A DNA stretch of 7,062 nucleotides from Moraxellaceae bacterium (GCA_002402125.1 NVVG01000283.1:1-7062), one strand, 5' to 3'; shown: positions 1 to 6,662, counted from the first letter of the stretch. The notes: generated by a model from the sequence alone, not told the origin. Made by a program: numbers and translations.

Positions 1-665
1 GGGGCAACTCGGGCAGAAAATACGCTGTCGTTATTAAAGTCGTAACCTTGGTCGGCGTAATTACTGGTTAATTGCCATTGCGGTTTGCGCAGTTCAACCG
101 TATAACCATCGTCAAAGGTTACGGTGACGGGATCATAACTCACCCCTAAGGCGGCTTCTTTTTCGATGGTAAATATAGCGTTCTGTTGTAATTGTCCACC
201 CACGCTGGTGTCCGCTACATTAGCCAATGTGCCATTTTGCATGGCAATCATTTCGGCATCACTGATAATGCTACGAGATACTCGAAATAGCATGCTGGAA
301 AAATCAGTGCCATCGTCAGTGTCCGAGATATTCGGAGCGTGTCCTCGACCGTCGCGTATATGGCAGTCTTGGCAGGCGTTATTGTTAAATAACGGTCCTA
401 AACCATCCCTGAGTTCGGTGCTTGCTTGTTTTTGTACCCAAGGGTTTTCGAAAAAATCATCGCCGATATTAAATCGTCGAATGCGTTCGACGTCGGTCAT
501 GTTGGCAACGTGTTGAGAGAAAGCATTAGAATTGGAAAATTCTACAGAGGTCGTACCCGCCGCAAGATGTTCAGTGTGTGGTGCGCTGTCATCGCTACCG
601 CCGCCGGAACCACAGGCAACAAGTAACACGCTGGACAAATAAAAGGGGATGGCGAGTAGCTTCAT
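1..665 (-). CDS. Di-heme oxidoreductase (DUF1111/DHOR) family lipoprotein, N-terminal 221 residues, cut by window edge
   Basis: Seen: an open reading frame begins at the ATG at 665-663 and stays open to the left edge, giving 221 residues. It starts with a lipoprotein signal peptide: a hydrophobic stretch, then lipobox LVAC with Cys18, then a Gly/Ser/Asp-rich linker. A c-type heme motif CQDCH lies at residues 98-102, followed by IRDGRGHAP; the block LFNNNACQDCH..DGRG is characteristic of the DUF1111 (DHOR) family. Known: these are periplasmic c-type cytochromes of roughly 400-500 residues, often encoded beside imelysin-family proteins. Inferred: a membrane-anchored periplasmic redox lipoprotein acting in iron handling with the upstream imelysin. 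It lies 121 bases downstream of the imelysin stop on the same strand, with a hairpin between them. No clear Shine-Dalgarno precedes the ATG, but the signal peptide supports this start. The second heme site would be beyond the edge. Confidence 0.87.
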   Translation of the reverse strand, partial: MKLLAIPFYLSSVLLVACGSGGGSDDSAPHTEHLAAGTTSVEFSNSNAFSQHVANMTDVERIRRFNIGDDFFENPWVQKQASTELRDGLGPLFNNNACQDCHIRDGRGHAPNISDTDDGTDFSSMLFRVSRSIISDAEMIAMQNGTLANVADTSVGGQLQQNAIFTIEKEAALGVSYDPVTVTFDDGYTVELRKPQWQLTSNYADQGYDFNNDSVFSARVA

Positions 666-700
666 TATTGGCGTCGATGTGCGTTATTTAGAACGAGAAA

Positions 701-753
701 ATGGAAACAGGTCGTCATCAGGGTAATGTGCTCTGATGACGGTCTGTTTCCAT
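701..753 (-). terminator. Long intergenic hairpin with T-rich tail on the minus strand (terminator or attenuator)
   Basis: Outer arms 701-710 and 744-753 are perfectly complementary (10 bp), and inner arms 714-721 and 733-740 are perfectly complementary (8 bp). They are separated by a three-base internal segment on each side and close on an 11-base loop. In a minus-strand transcript the stem is followed immediately by a short T-rich stretch (ATTTTCT), as in intrinsic terminators, although the tail is weak. In a plus-strand transcript the internal segment could also pair through G-U wobbles, but no T-run follows. It lies between the imelysin stop and the DHOR start, so it may end or reduce read-through from imelysin into DHOR. 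Confidence 0.6.
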
Positions 754-786
754 TGGAGATGTTATTTGGATAGACTAAATGAGAAA

Positions 787-2061
787 TTAATCCCCGTCGC
801 CACCACCCTCTGTATTTAGCTCGGTGAGGGATAATGCTTGGCGTGCTAGATCCAACTCAACACCCAGCTGAACAAGCTCTAAACTGGCAGCATTGGTATT
901 ATCATAATGCTCATTGCCCTCGCCGAGGCCAATGATTTGATCGAATCGAAGCACGGGATCAGCGGATTCCCCAAGGGTTTGTATTGCTGCCATTTTGGTT
1001 TCGATACTGGTGAAGAGGGCGTCAACTATTGTGAACGTATTAGCATCGGTTTGCTCCAGTAGATCCGCAAAACTTGCACCGCTAACGGAGCCGTAGCTGC
1101 CGTAGAACGCATTTTTGATGCCTTGGAAGTTGTTGTAGATCGCGATGTGGCTTAAATCACTGAAGCAATCGTGTTCTTCTTCGGTGTCACCAAATTCAAG
1201 GGCTGTACCCATACGTGCGCCGGCTAATTCATCGTCTGCCATCACTTTCATCGAGCCAAGCATGTAAGCGATGGCATCGTCATGATTGATGAAGTTGTAG
1301 GCTAAGGTGCCATCGGTAGTGACTGCGGCCGGGGTCCATTCTGCTACCATATCGGTGAGGTCGCTAACCAATAAGCCGGTTGCTGCTTGTAAGTATTGCG
1401 CACGGCGGTCGCAGTTTCCGTTGGTACAGCCTGCATCGGTATCGTAGTCTGTGGCCGGGCGTGTGCCAGCGCCTGCAGCGGTACCGTTGAGATCCTGTCC
1501 CCATAGTAAGAATTCTATAGCGTGGACGCCGGTGGCGACATTGGCGTCGCTGTCGTTGATGCCATTTTGGCCAATAAGGTAGGCGGCATCGATAGTGTCG
1601 GCACCGGCAATGATGTTGTTGCCGTCTCCGCCATCAACATAATCAATCAGGCCTTCCGCTAATGGCCAAGCATTTACTTGACCTTCCCATTCATCAACAG
1701 ATGCGATGCCTTCATCGCCAGTATTGCTACCGAGAGTAATATCAGTATCAAAACGAAGGATCTCACTTTGCTGATAAGGTACACGGGCAGCTTTGTACGC
1801 GGCGCGTGCTAATGTTAAATTGTCTTCATTGGGAGTTGCTATGAAGTTAGTGACCGCGGTTTGCAATGCTTCAGCTGTGGTTAAAGAATCAGAATACATG
1901 GCATAAGCAATATTAACGTAGTTCTCTTTTAGAGACGCTTCTGTAACGGCAGTAGCAACTGCCCCGTCGTCGTGACTGCTACTGCTTCCGCAAGCGGTAA
2001 TAATACTAGCGATAGCAATGGGTGCGGCGATCCCTAAAAAGCCTTTTAACTTGGACATCAT
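787..2061 (-). CDS. Imelysin (peptidase M75)-family lipoprotein, iron-regulated
   Basis: Seen: 424 residues. A lipoprotein signal (hydrophobic residues 8-23, lipobox ITAC, Cys24) is followed by a Ser/Asp-rich linker. The imelysin signature GVHAIEFLLWG is at 178-188, carrying the family GxHxxE motif (Gly178, His180, Glu183). A second conserved-looking block, EEEHDCFSDLSH, is at 294-305. Known: imelysin/IrpA/EfeO-like proteins are periplasmic or surface proteins linked to iron uptake; the insulin-cleaving protease activity of the founding member is not general, and the GxHxxE motif is thought to bind metal. Inferred: an outer-membrane or periplasmic lipoprotein that binds iron or another metal. 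The start is ambiguous between two adjacent ATGs; AGGAG lies 3 bases before the first and 6 before the second (2058), so the second is better spaced. It is transcribed from a promoter covered by Fur-like boxes, and the DHOR gene follows. Confidence 0.92.
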   Translation of the reverse strand: MMSKLKGFLGIAAPIAIASIITACGSSSSHDDGAVATAVTEASLKENYVNIAYAMYSDSLTTAEALQTAVTNFIATPNEDNLTLARAAYKAARVPYQQSEILRFDTDITLGSNTGDEGIASVDEWEGQVNAWPLAEGLIDYVDGGDGNNIIAGADTIDAAYLIGQNGINDSDANVATGVHAIEFLLWGQDLNGTAAGAGTRPATDYDTDAGCTNGNCDRRAQYLQAATGLLVSDLTDMVAEWTPAAVTTDGTLAYNFINHDDAIAYMLGSMKVMADDELAGARMGTALEFGDTEEEHDCFSDLSHIAIYNNFQGIKNAFYGSYGSVSGASFADLLEQTDANTFTIVDALFTSIETKMAAIQTLGESADPVLRFDQIIGLGEGNEHYDNTNAASLELVQLGVELDLARQALSLTELNTEGGGDGD

Positions 2062-2095
2062 GTTCTCCTAAGTACAACTGTTAATCAGAGTGAAG

Positions 2096-2124
2096 ATGAT
2101 AATGATTCCGATTATGATTATCAA
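2096..2124 (-). promoter_or_regulatory. Sigma70-type promoter of the imelysin gene
   Basis: On the minus strand, -35 TTGATA (2124-2119, 5 of 6 consensus bases) and -10 TATCAT (2101-2096, 5 of 6) are separated by exactly 17 bases. Transcription would begin near 2089, leaving a leader of about 30 bases that contains AGGAG just before the start codon. The promoter lies wholly within the Fur-like sequence. Confidence 0.7.
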
Positions 2125-2134
2125 TACCATTATC
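2098..2134. promoter_or_regulatory. Overlapping Fur boxes upstream of imelysin
   Basis: Compared with the 19-base Fur consensus GATAATGATAATCATTATC, three overlapping windows (2098-2116, 2104-2122 and 2116-2134) each match at 14 of 19 positions by direct count. Repeated GAT(A/T)AT-type hexamers cover the -35 and part of the -10 of the imelysin promoter, so bound Fur-Fe(II) would block RNA polymerase. Imelysin-family genes are commonly Fur-controlled, which supports the call. The site ends about 80 bases before the divergent hydroxylase gene and might affect it as well. Confidence 0.72.
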
Positions 2135-2216
2135 GTTATATCTTTAATCTATTGGATTGGATAGAATGCGTTCAACGTGATGAGAGGTGATATAACAATA
2201 TTAGTTAGGTTGAATA

Positions 2217-3125
2217 ATGAGTGAATGGGAACAGTTATTAACGGTTGCAATGGAGCCCGTCCATTATTTGGTGAATCCACAAAAGCGAATTTTTTGGGTA
2301 TATTTGCTTAGCAGCGGGCTAATTGCCTTGGCGCTGGTTGTGGCTCGGCGCGAGGATATTACGCAATTTATCTCAAAGGCCTTGAGCCCAAAAGTGTGGT
2401 TTCACCCCTCCAGCCGCATTGACTTTTATTGGTTTTTCTTCAATCACATGCTTCGTGTGTTGTTGGTTGTACCCGTGTTAGGTGGCGGACTAACCCTAGC
2501 AATATCTATTAATAGGGTGCTCTACCGGTGGTTTGGGGCGGGAGATTTTTGGCAATTACCCGAGTTGTCGGTGAGTATTGTGTTTACCCTGGTGTTATTT
2601 CTTGCGGAGGATTTTAGTCGTTTCTTTATCCATTTCTTGTATCACAAAGTTCCATTCTTATGGCGCTTTCATGCAATTCACCACAGCGCAACAATACTCA
2701 CACCGATGACATTGTATCGAATCCACTGGTTGGAAATGATCATTAATAGTGTTCGCAGTTTATTGGTGATTGGGTTTGTGAGTGCGATGTTTATCTATTG
2801 TTTTGATAACGGCGTTCATCCGGTTACGGTTTTTGGCGCTATTATTACCTCTTTTCTTTTCAATATGGCGGGATCAAATTTGCGTCATAGCAATGTCTGG
2901 CTTGGCTTTGGAAGATTAGAATGTTGGATTGTTAGCCCCGCCCAACATCAAATCCATCATAGTGTTGCAAGAGAGCATGTAGACAAGAACTTTGGTGCTA
3001 CCTTGGCGGTGTGGGATCGTTTATTTGGCTCGTTAGTATTGAGTAGAGACACCCAAGTAAAAGCATACGGACTTGCCGGTAAATCAGTAGAGCAGCGTTT
3101 CCTTTCTCAACAGCTGGGGCTCTAG
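2217..3125 (+). CDS. Fatty acid hydroxylase / sterol desaturase superfamily integral membrane protein
   Basis: Seen: 302 residues with hydrophobic segments at about 27-42, 78-97, 118-132 and 181-196. The di-iron histidine clusters typical of the superfamily are present: HFLYH (139-143), HAIHH (152-156), His224 in NLRHSN, and QHQIHH (243-248). The C-terminal WDRLFGSLV block (266-274) is also typical. Known: these membrane di-iron enzymes use O2 to hydroxylate or desaturate lipid substrates such as sterols, fatty acids, carotenoids or sphingolipid chains, with the histidines facing the cytosol. The substrate cannot be told from sequence. The ATG at 2217 is preceded by a weak TAGG-type ribosome site. 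It is divergent from the Fur-controlled imelysin gene; because the enzyme needs iron, shared iron control is conceivable but not shown. Confidence 0.9.
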   Translation: MSEWEQLLTVAMEPVHYLVNPQKRIFWVYLLSSGLIALALVVARREDITQFISKALSPKVWFHPSSRIDFYWFFFNHMLRVLLVVPVLGGGLTLAISINRVLYRWFGAGDFWQLPELSVSIVFTLVLFLAEDFSRFFIHFLYHKVPFLWRFHAIHHSATILTPMTLYRIHWLEMIINSVRSLLVIGFVSAMFIYCFDNGVHPVTVFGAIITSFLFNMAGSNLRHSNVWLGFGRLECWIVSPAQHQIHHSVAREHVDKNFGATLAVWDRLFGSLVLSRDTQVKAYGLAGKSVEQRFLSQQLGL

Positions 3126-3143
3126 CGAAAGCGCTGTCTTTTT
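3124..3143 (+). terminator. Weak possible terminator after the hydroxylase gene
   Basis: A short 4-bp stem (AGCG/CGCT, 3124-3127 with 3132-3135) overlaps the stop codon and is followed by GTC and a run of six T. The stem is too short to be convincing alone, but the T-run placement fits a weak intrinsic terminator. Confidence 0.3.
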
Positions 3144-3263
3144 TCTCAAGGCAAAGTCCTTAAGGTTTAACGGTAGAATATTATGTTTATCTCTATTTCT
3201 AAGTGTCGGGCTTATGGTCGACAGCCTAATTTTTCTATAGCATAGATAGTAGAGAGCGCCTAA

Positions 3264-3461
3264 ACACCCGCTGGATTCGGCTATGTTAAAAAATATTCAA
3301 ATCTGGTTCAGTTTTGGTACTTCGCGGATGAAGATAAAGAGGCGGTTGATCTAATCGAACAATCCATGCCGAGTTTTTCGGCGCTTAATATTATTCCACG
3401 GGTTGCTCATATTGGGGCCCGGTTATGGGCTAATTATGTCGAAGTTTTTGGCGAGCAATAG
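3264..3461 (+). pseudogene. Unrecognised short coding-like ORF lacking a proper start, possibly frameshifted
   Basis: The frame is open from just after the TAA at 3261-3263 to the TAG at 3459-3461, encoding about 65 residues. The predicted peptide looks like real protein: an acidic/aromatic stretch FWYFADEDKEAVDLIEQ, then a mildly amphipathic segment ending ARLWANYVEVFGEQ. It has no ATG near its beginning; the first in-frame ATG (3366) would leave only 31 residues. An ATG at 3283 is in another frame and reaches a stop after 23 codons. One extra A in the six-A run at 3288-3293 would join that ATG to the long frame as M-L-K-K-Y-S and give a protein of about 60 residues. I do not recognise the family. 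It may be a broken small gene, the tail of a decayed larger gene, a sequencing indel, or chance. Confidence 0.35.
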
Positions 3462-3515
3462 CACGTTAGGTTTCATCTGTAACTGTTAACAATAATGATC
3501 TCATTGAGCAAACAT

Positions 3516-3532
3516 GACCGTGACTAGCGGTC
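3516..3532. promoter_or_regulatory. Small dyad (GACCG-N7-CGGTC) just before the ahr-like gene
   Basis: Perfect 5-base arms at 3516-3520 and 3528-3532 lie about 6 bases before the Shine-Dalgarno of the dehydrogenase. The dyad could be an operator or a leader hairpin. An 8-base palindrome TGTTAACA occurs slightly upstream (3484-3491). No family-specific regulator site is recognised. Confidence 0.25.
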
Positions 3533-3552
3533 TCTTAATAAGGAGAAAAATC

Positions 3553-4581
3553 ATGATCAAAGCCTATGCAGCAGTAGAACCCGGTGGCCCACTGGAACCT
3601 TTTGAATATGACCCAGGCCCATTGGAGGATGAAGAGGTAGAAATAACCGTTGAGCATTGCGGTATTTGCCATAGCGATTTAAGCATGCTCAACAATGAAT
3701 GGGGCATGACGCAATATCCGTTTGTTCCAGGGCATGAAGTGATCGGTATTGTTGCTGCCGTTGGTACTAAGGTCACAACCGCAGTACCGGCGGGTGGTAA
3801 AGCCCTCAGTGTTGGCGAGCGCGTTGGATTGGGCTGGCATTCGGATTACTGTAATCAATGTGACAGCTGTCACTCGGGCGACCACAATCTTTGTGGTGAA
3901 GCAAAAGGCACTATTGTTGGTCGCCATGGTGGTTTTGCCGATAAGGTCAGGGCGCATATGTCCAGTGTTGTCAGGCTTCCTGTTGGGCTTGATGCGCAAC
4001 GTTCAGGGCCATTGTTTTGCGGCGGTATCACGGTATTTAATCCGCTGGTGCAATTTGATATCAAACCGACGGCAAAGGTAGCGGTAATTGGTATTGGTGG
4101 CTTGGGTCACATGGCGTTAAAGATACTCAATGCGTGGGGCTGTGAAGTGACCGCATTTACCTCATCAGAAAGTAAACGCGAAGAAGCCTTGAAGTTTGGT
4201 GCTTATCATACGGTTTCCTCCACCGACCCTGAGCAGTTGGCAGAAGTAGTCGGACGTTTTGATTTAATACTTTCTACGGTAAATGTGGCGCTAGATTGGC
4301 AAGCTTACATCACAACCTTAAAACCTAAAGGCCGGCTACATTTTCTCGGCGCGGTTATGGAACCGATAAGTTTGTCGGTGTTTTCTTTGCTCAGTAATCA
4401 AATTTCGGTATCTGCTTCACCGGTAGGTAGCCCTGTCACCATCGCAAAAATGTTAGATTTTTGTGTGCGGCACGATATTCAACCGACGATTGAAAGCTTC
4501 AGTTTTGAACAGGTTAATGAGGCAATGGCAAGAGTAGTGTCGGGTGATGCGAGGTATAGGGTAGTGTTAAGTCATAACTAA
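3553..4581 (+). CDS. ahr: Zinc-dependent NADPH-linked aldehyde reductase / alcohol dehydrogenase (Ahr/YjgB-like)
   Basis: Seen: 342 residues of the medium-chain dehydrogenase/reductase fold. The catalytic zinc site is CGICHSDLS (Cys36), GHE (His61, Glu62) and Cys156 in FCGGIT. The structural zinc site is Cys100, Cys103, Cys106 and Cys114. The Rossmann glycines GIGGLG are at 180-185, followed by a TSSESK segment (203-208) of the kind that favours NADPH. From memory, E. coli Ahr (YjgB) shares CGICHSDLSM, NEWG, GHEVIG, CGGITVF, TVN.(S/A)LDW and ARYRVVL. Known: Ahr reduces a wide range of aldehydes to alcohols using NADPH in the cytosol. The start at 3553 is chosen because AAGGAG lies 7 bases before it; an upstream in-frame ATG at 3514 would place that site inside the coding region. 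The gene appears monocistronic and ends at a strong terminator. Confidence 0.9.
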   Translation: MIKAYAAVEPGGPLEPFEYDPGPLEDEEVEITVEHCGICHSDLSMLNNEWGMTQYPFVPGHEVIGIVAAVGTKVTTAVPAGGKALSVGERVGLGWHSDYCNQCDSCHSGDHNLCGEAKGTIVGRHGGFADKVRAHMSSVVRLPVGLDAQRSGPLFCGGITVFNPLVQFDIKPTAKVAVIGIGGLGHMALKILNAWGCEVTAFTSSESKREEALKFGAYHTVSSTDPEQLAEVVGRFDLILSTVNVALDWQAYITTLKPKGRLHFLGAVMEPISLSVFSLLSNQISVSASPVGSPVTIAKMLDFCVRHDIQPTIESFSFEQVNEAMARVVSGDARYRVVLSHN

Positions 4582-4622
4582 ATGGCAATAGAAAATACCA
4601 GCTGAAATGTTGTGTAACGCAT

Positions 4623-4651
4623 AAAGTGCCCGTTTTTTTAGCGGGCACTTT
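4623..4651. terminator. Bidirectional intrinsic terminator between convergent genes
   Basis: A perfect 10-bp stem, AAAGTGCCCG (4623-4632) with CGGGCACTTT (4642-4651), closes on a 9-base T-rich loop. The A/T-rich stem base gives a T-tract on each strand. It sits between the stop codons of the dehydrogenase (plus) and the small membrane protein (minus), so it can serve both. Confidence 0.85.
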
Positions 4652-4665
4652 TATTGGGTTAGTAT

Positions 4666-4929
4666 TTAGAGCACGTCATATACTTCCATGGCCTTCCTTA
4701 AGCCACATCTCTTCGGCTCTTCATAGCCGAGCCGTATGCGCTTTATGGCAATGGTCTTGTAACCGTCAGCTTTTAACGTTCTAATTTCGTCCTCGTTGTA
4801 GCCAGTATAGGCAGGAATCGCACCTTCACGAACAAGCTTTAGTTCCCTGGCCTTTTCAGCCGAAGAGAACAGGAATGCAACCACAATAGCGGTCACTAAT
4901 AGAAGGCCAAAAATGCCTAAAATGTCCAT
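4666..4929 (-). CDS. Small single-pass membrane protein, unknown family
   Basis: Seen: 87 residues. An N-terminal transmembrane segment covers about residues 2-21 (rich in I, L, V, F), followed by SSAEKARELK and a charged soluble tail with GYNEDEIRTLKADGYKTIAIKR (about 43-64), ending in EVYDVL. The only Cys is at 75. The ATG is preceded by AAAGGT, an acceptable ribosome site, 6 bases upstream. The family is not recognised; topology suggests a membrane anchor with a short cytosolic domain. That it is a real gene is supported by a second, truncated copy at 6702-6782 that keeps the same reading frame over the first 25 codons and similar upstream DNA. It lies downstream of hipA on the same strand, 142 bases away with its own leader, so it is probably transcribed separately. 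Confidence 0.7.
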   Translation of the reverse strand: MDILGIFGLLLVTAIVVAFLFSSAEKARELKLVREGAIPAYTGYNEDEIRTLKADGYKTIAIKRIRLGYEEPKRCGLRKAMEVYDVL

Positions 4930-4985
4930 GTTTTACCTTTTTAGTCGGGTTTTTGAATTCGGGGTGTGGTATTGGCTTTGACACT
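4855..4985 (-). repeat. Repeat copy 1: 5' end and upstream region of the small membrane protein gene
   Basis: Bases 4855-4929 align without gaps to 6708-6782 at 61 of 75 positions. Beyond the ATG the similarity continues with small gaps through a shared ribosome-site region (TTACCTTT on the plus strand), a shared GAATTC and a shared TTGGCTTT. Both copies have the same orientation and flank hipBA. Confidence 0.8.
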
Positions 4986-5071
4986 GATTAGTTCGCGTGA
5001 GTATTGCTTCGGTCAAATGAAATAAAACTTCAGCGAATTGAAAGTTATGATGAAGCATGACAGTCGTAATG

Positions 5072-6307
5072 TTAAACATTGAAGGCTGGTTCCATCAATA
5101 CCTGCTCACTTCGACTAATACCAATTTCTTTGGCAACGGTTTTCCATTGTTGTACGCTGGTTAAGACTTCATTTTTAATAGCGTCTGCTTCAGGTTCACT
5201 TAACTGAAAGAAATTGATTACTTTCATAGCTAGATCATAATCCAAGCTATTATTATCGTCCGTGATATTTAAATGCAAGCCATTCGCAGGCGTGACTGGA
5301 TTTACGTCGTAGGCTGGAGATAAAATCCACCCGCCATGATGATATATAAAGCCGTGATTCCTTAAGTGGTCATCGGTATTTGATACGGCGATATTAAACA
5401 CCATTCGCCGCCAGAGTTGAGCCAAATCACTTTTTGTATTTGAGCCTTGCTCGGTAAGAAATTGTGCTAACTCTAGATAGCTCGCATCGTAGTCACCGTC
5501 ATAATATCCAAGCTGAGTCATTGCAGAGGTGAAATGTAATCGACCCTCTTTGGAGCGATCAAAGCGTTTTGTCAGAAAGGTGTGGTGATGACTGTTAAAC
5601 TTCTCGATTCGACTTTCTGACATATCAATGCCAGCGTTTAAGGCCAGTTGGTAAACAAGATATTCCCAGACGGCGATGTCGTAGTCATCATAACGGCTTG
5701 GAAACTTGGCGATCCACAAATGATCCTGCTCGTCCACAACACTGGCTTTGGGTCGAGCTCCTCCTAAGGAAGATCCGGGGGACATTAGCATGGTTAGCCA
5801 TTTGAGGTACTCGGGGTCTTCACTATTACCGTTTTCAACTTGTAAAGCTGCGTGCTCCAACTCTCTTAAAGAAGAGATGGGCGGTGCGGTAAGTTTCTCT
5901 TCGTTATCTAAAAAGTCACCATTGGGGTCTCGTTTGAACCTTAGCGCACCTTGTCTGTAAAGGTCATGAACACCAAGCAAATAATCTACTTCATGCAGTA
6001 CGCAGGGTTTACGGCCTTCTTGGCGAGCAACAATTGCTTCTCGACGCTTCATCAGAAGTCTGCCCCATCGATCAGGACAGGAATCCAGAAAGGCTCGGAA
6101 GTTATTTGAATCAGGACTGTGTTGATCGCCTGGATAGAGGTTTAGATCTGGATCGATTTTTTGAGCATATGGAGACTGTAACCAAGCTTGGTCATAGCTA
6201 AAGCTAAAATGCTCTTTACTCTTAATCACAGAAGAGCGTAAGGTACCAACAAGCATAGGGTCAGTAAAATCTTCCCAATCAGCGTAAACATAAACGTCCG
6301 TATTCAT
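5072..6307 (-). CDS. hipA: HipA-family serine/threonine kinase toxin
   Basis: Seen: 411 residues, close to the length of E. coli HipA (440). The N-terminal HipA domain covers about 1-125. The kinase core follows: Gly/Ser-rich loop GSSLGGARPKA (178-188), which in this family carries the auto-phosphorylated serine (here Ser179 or Ser180); ATP-binding Lys201 in IAKF; Glu215 in AVWEY; catalytic loop SNTDDHLRNHGF with Asp312 and Asn317; and metal-binding Asp334 in SPAYDVNP. All key kinase residues are present, so the enzyme looks active. Known: E. coli HipA phosphorylates glutamyl-tRNA synthetase, halting translation and causing persistence; other HipA proteins target other substrates, so the target here is unknown. 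The gene starts 2 bases after the hipB stop, which implies translational coupling with the antitoxin made first. The SD is weak (GGGTAAG). No clear terminator follows. Confidence 0.93.
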   Translation of the reverse strand: MNTDVYVYADWEDFTDPMLVGTLRSSVIKSKEHFSFSYDQAWLQSPYAQKIDPDLNLYPGDQHSPDSNNFRAFLDSCPDRWGRLLMKRREAIVARQEGRKPCVLHEVDYLLGVHDLYRQGALRFKRDPNGDFLDNEEKLTAPPISSLRELEHAALQVENGNSEDPEYLKWLTMLMSPGSSLGGARPKASVVDEQDHLWIAKFPSRYDDYDIAVWEYLVYQLALNAGIDMSESRIEKFNSHHHTFLTKRFDRSKEGRLHFTSAMTQLGYYDGDYDASYLELAQFLTEQGSNTKSDLAQLWRRMVFNIAVSNTDDHLRNHGFIYHHGGWILSPAYDVNPVTPANGLHLNITDDNNSLDYDLAMKVINFFQLSEPEADAIKNEVLTSVQQWKTVAKEIGISRSEQVLMEPAFNV

Positions 6308-6309
6308 TT

Positions 6310-6609
6310 TTACTTACCCATTAATTTTATGTCTTGAAGCTTGCGTCCAAGCTCATCATCGTTTGCAACCTTTGCAAAATCTGCCACTAAGCCAAGCACT
6401 GCAAGTACAGCGACATAATGCCCAATAGAAACTTTTGGGTCTCCTCGCTCTATCTTGCGGATAGTTAGCCGGCTTAGGCCAGTTCGTTCAGATATGAGCG
6501 TCTGAGAGTAGTTTCGGCGCTTACAAGCCAGCTTGATATTCTCGCCTAGTTGCGTGAGAGCACTCTGGCTCTTTGGAAATACGACGGCGCTACGTTTATC
6601 AGAAGGCAT
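6310..6609 (-). CDS. hipB: HipB-like antitoxin, XRE/Cro-CI helix-turn-helix repressor
   Basis: Seen: 99 residues. A basic N-terminal arm (1-18) precedes a Cro/CI helix-turn-helix; the recognition region is SQTLISERTGLSRLTIRKIE (35-54), followed by RGDPKVSIGHYVAVLAVLGL, as in many antitoxins of this class. Known: HipB dimers neutralise HipA by complex formation and repress their own operon. Inferred: the same here, because a large dyad overlaps the promoter directly upstream and hipA follows after 2 bases. No Shine-Dalgarno is visible before the ATG (GTGATCAAATC precedes it), so translation initiation may be weak or depend on the A/U-rich leader. No alternative start with a better site was found without removing conserved sequence. 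Confidence 0.9.
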   Translation of the reverse strand: MPSDKRSAVVFPKSQSALTQLGENIKLACKRRNYSQTLISERTGLSRLTIRKIERGDPKVSIGHYVAVLAVLGLVADFAKVANDDELGRKLQDIKLMGK

Positions 6610-6613
6610 GATT

Positions 6614-6662
6614 TGATCACTATAGTTATCATATTTGTGTTATTTGGTAATTATAGTGATCA
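6614..6662. promoter_or_regulatory. Large inverted-repeat operator for hipBA autoregulation
   Basis: Arms of 15 bases, 6614-6628 and 6648-6662, are reverse complements with one mismatch and are separated by 19 bases. The arm centres are 34 bases apart, about three helical turns, so bound dimers would lie on roughly the same face. One arm overlaps the -10 element and the other lies in the leader just before hipB. Each arm ends in the palindrome TGATCA. This arrangement fits cooperative binding and DNA bending by a HipB or HipA-HipB complex, but the sequence differs from the E. coli HipB site (TATCC-N8-GGATA). Confidence 0.8.

Noticed and set aside
166..626. Plus-strand open frames of 116 and 66 codons
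   Set aside because: They lie antisense to the DHOR gene, whose minus-strand frame has a lipobox and a CXXCH heme motif; the plus-strand peptides show no domain.
701..753. Integron attC site
   Set aside because: Although it is a long imperfect inverted repeat between genes, the conserved attC end motifs are missing and both flanking genes fit one iron-related operon.
3514..3552. Upstream ATG at 3514 as the start of the aldehyde reductase
   Set aside because: It would put the strong AAGGAG ribosome site inside the coding region and add 13 residues absent from Ahr-like proteins; ATG 3553 has ideal spacing.
3564..4081. Several open frames of 64-110 codons on both strands inside the reductase gene
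   Set aside because: They overlap a complete, motif-rich dehydrogenase in other frames and have no recognisable features.
5748..5960. 70-codon plus-strand frame inside hipA
   Set aside because: Antisense shadow of the HipA kinase region, with no domain and no ribosome site.
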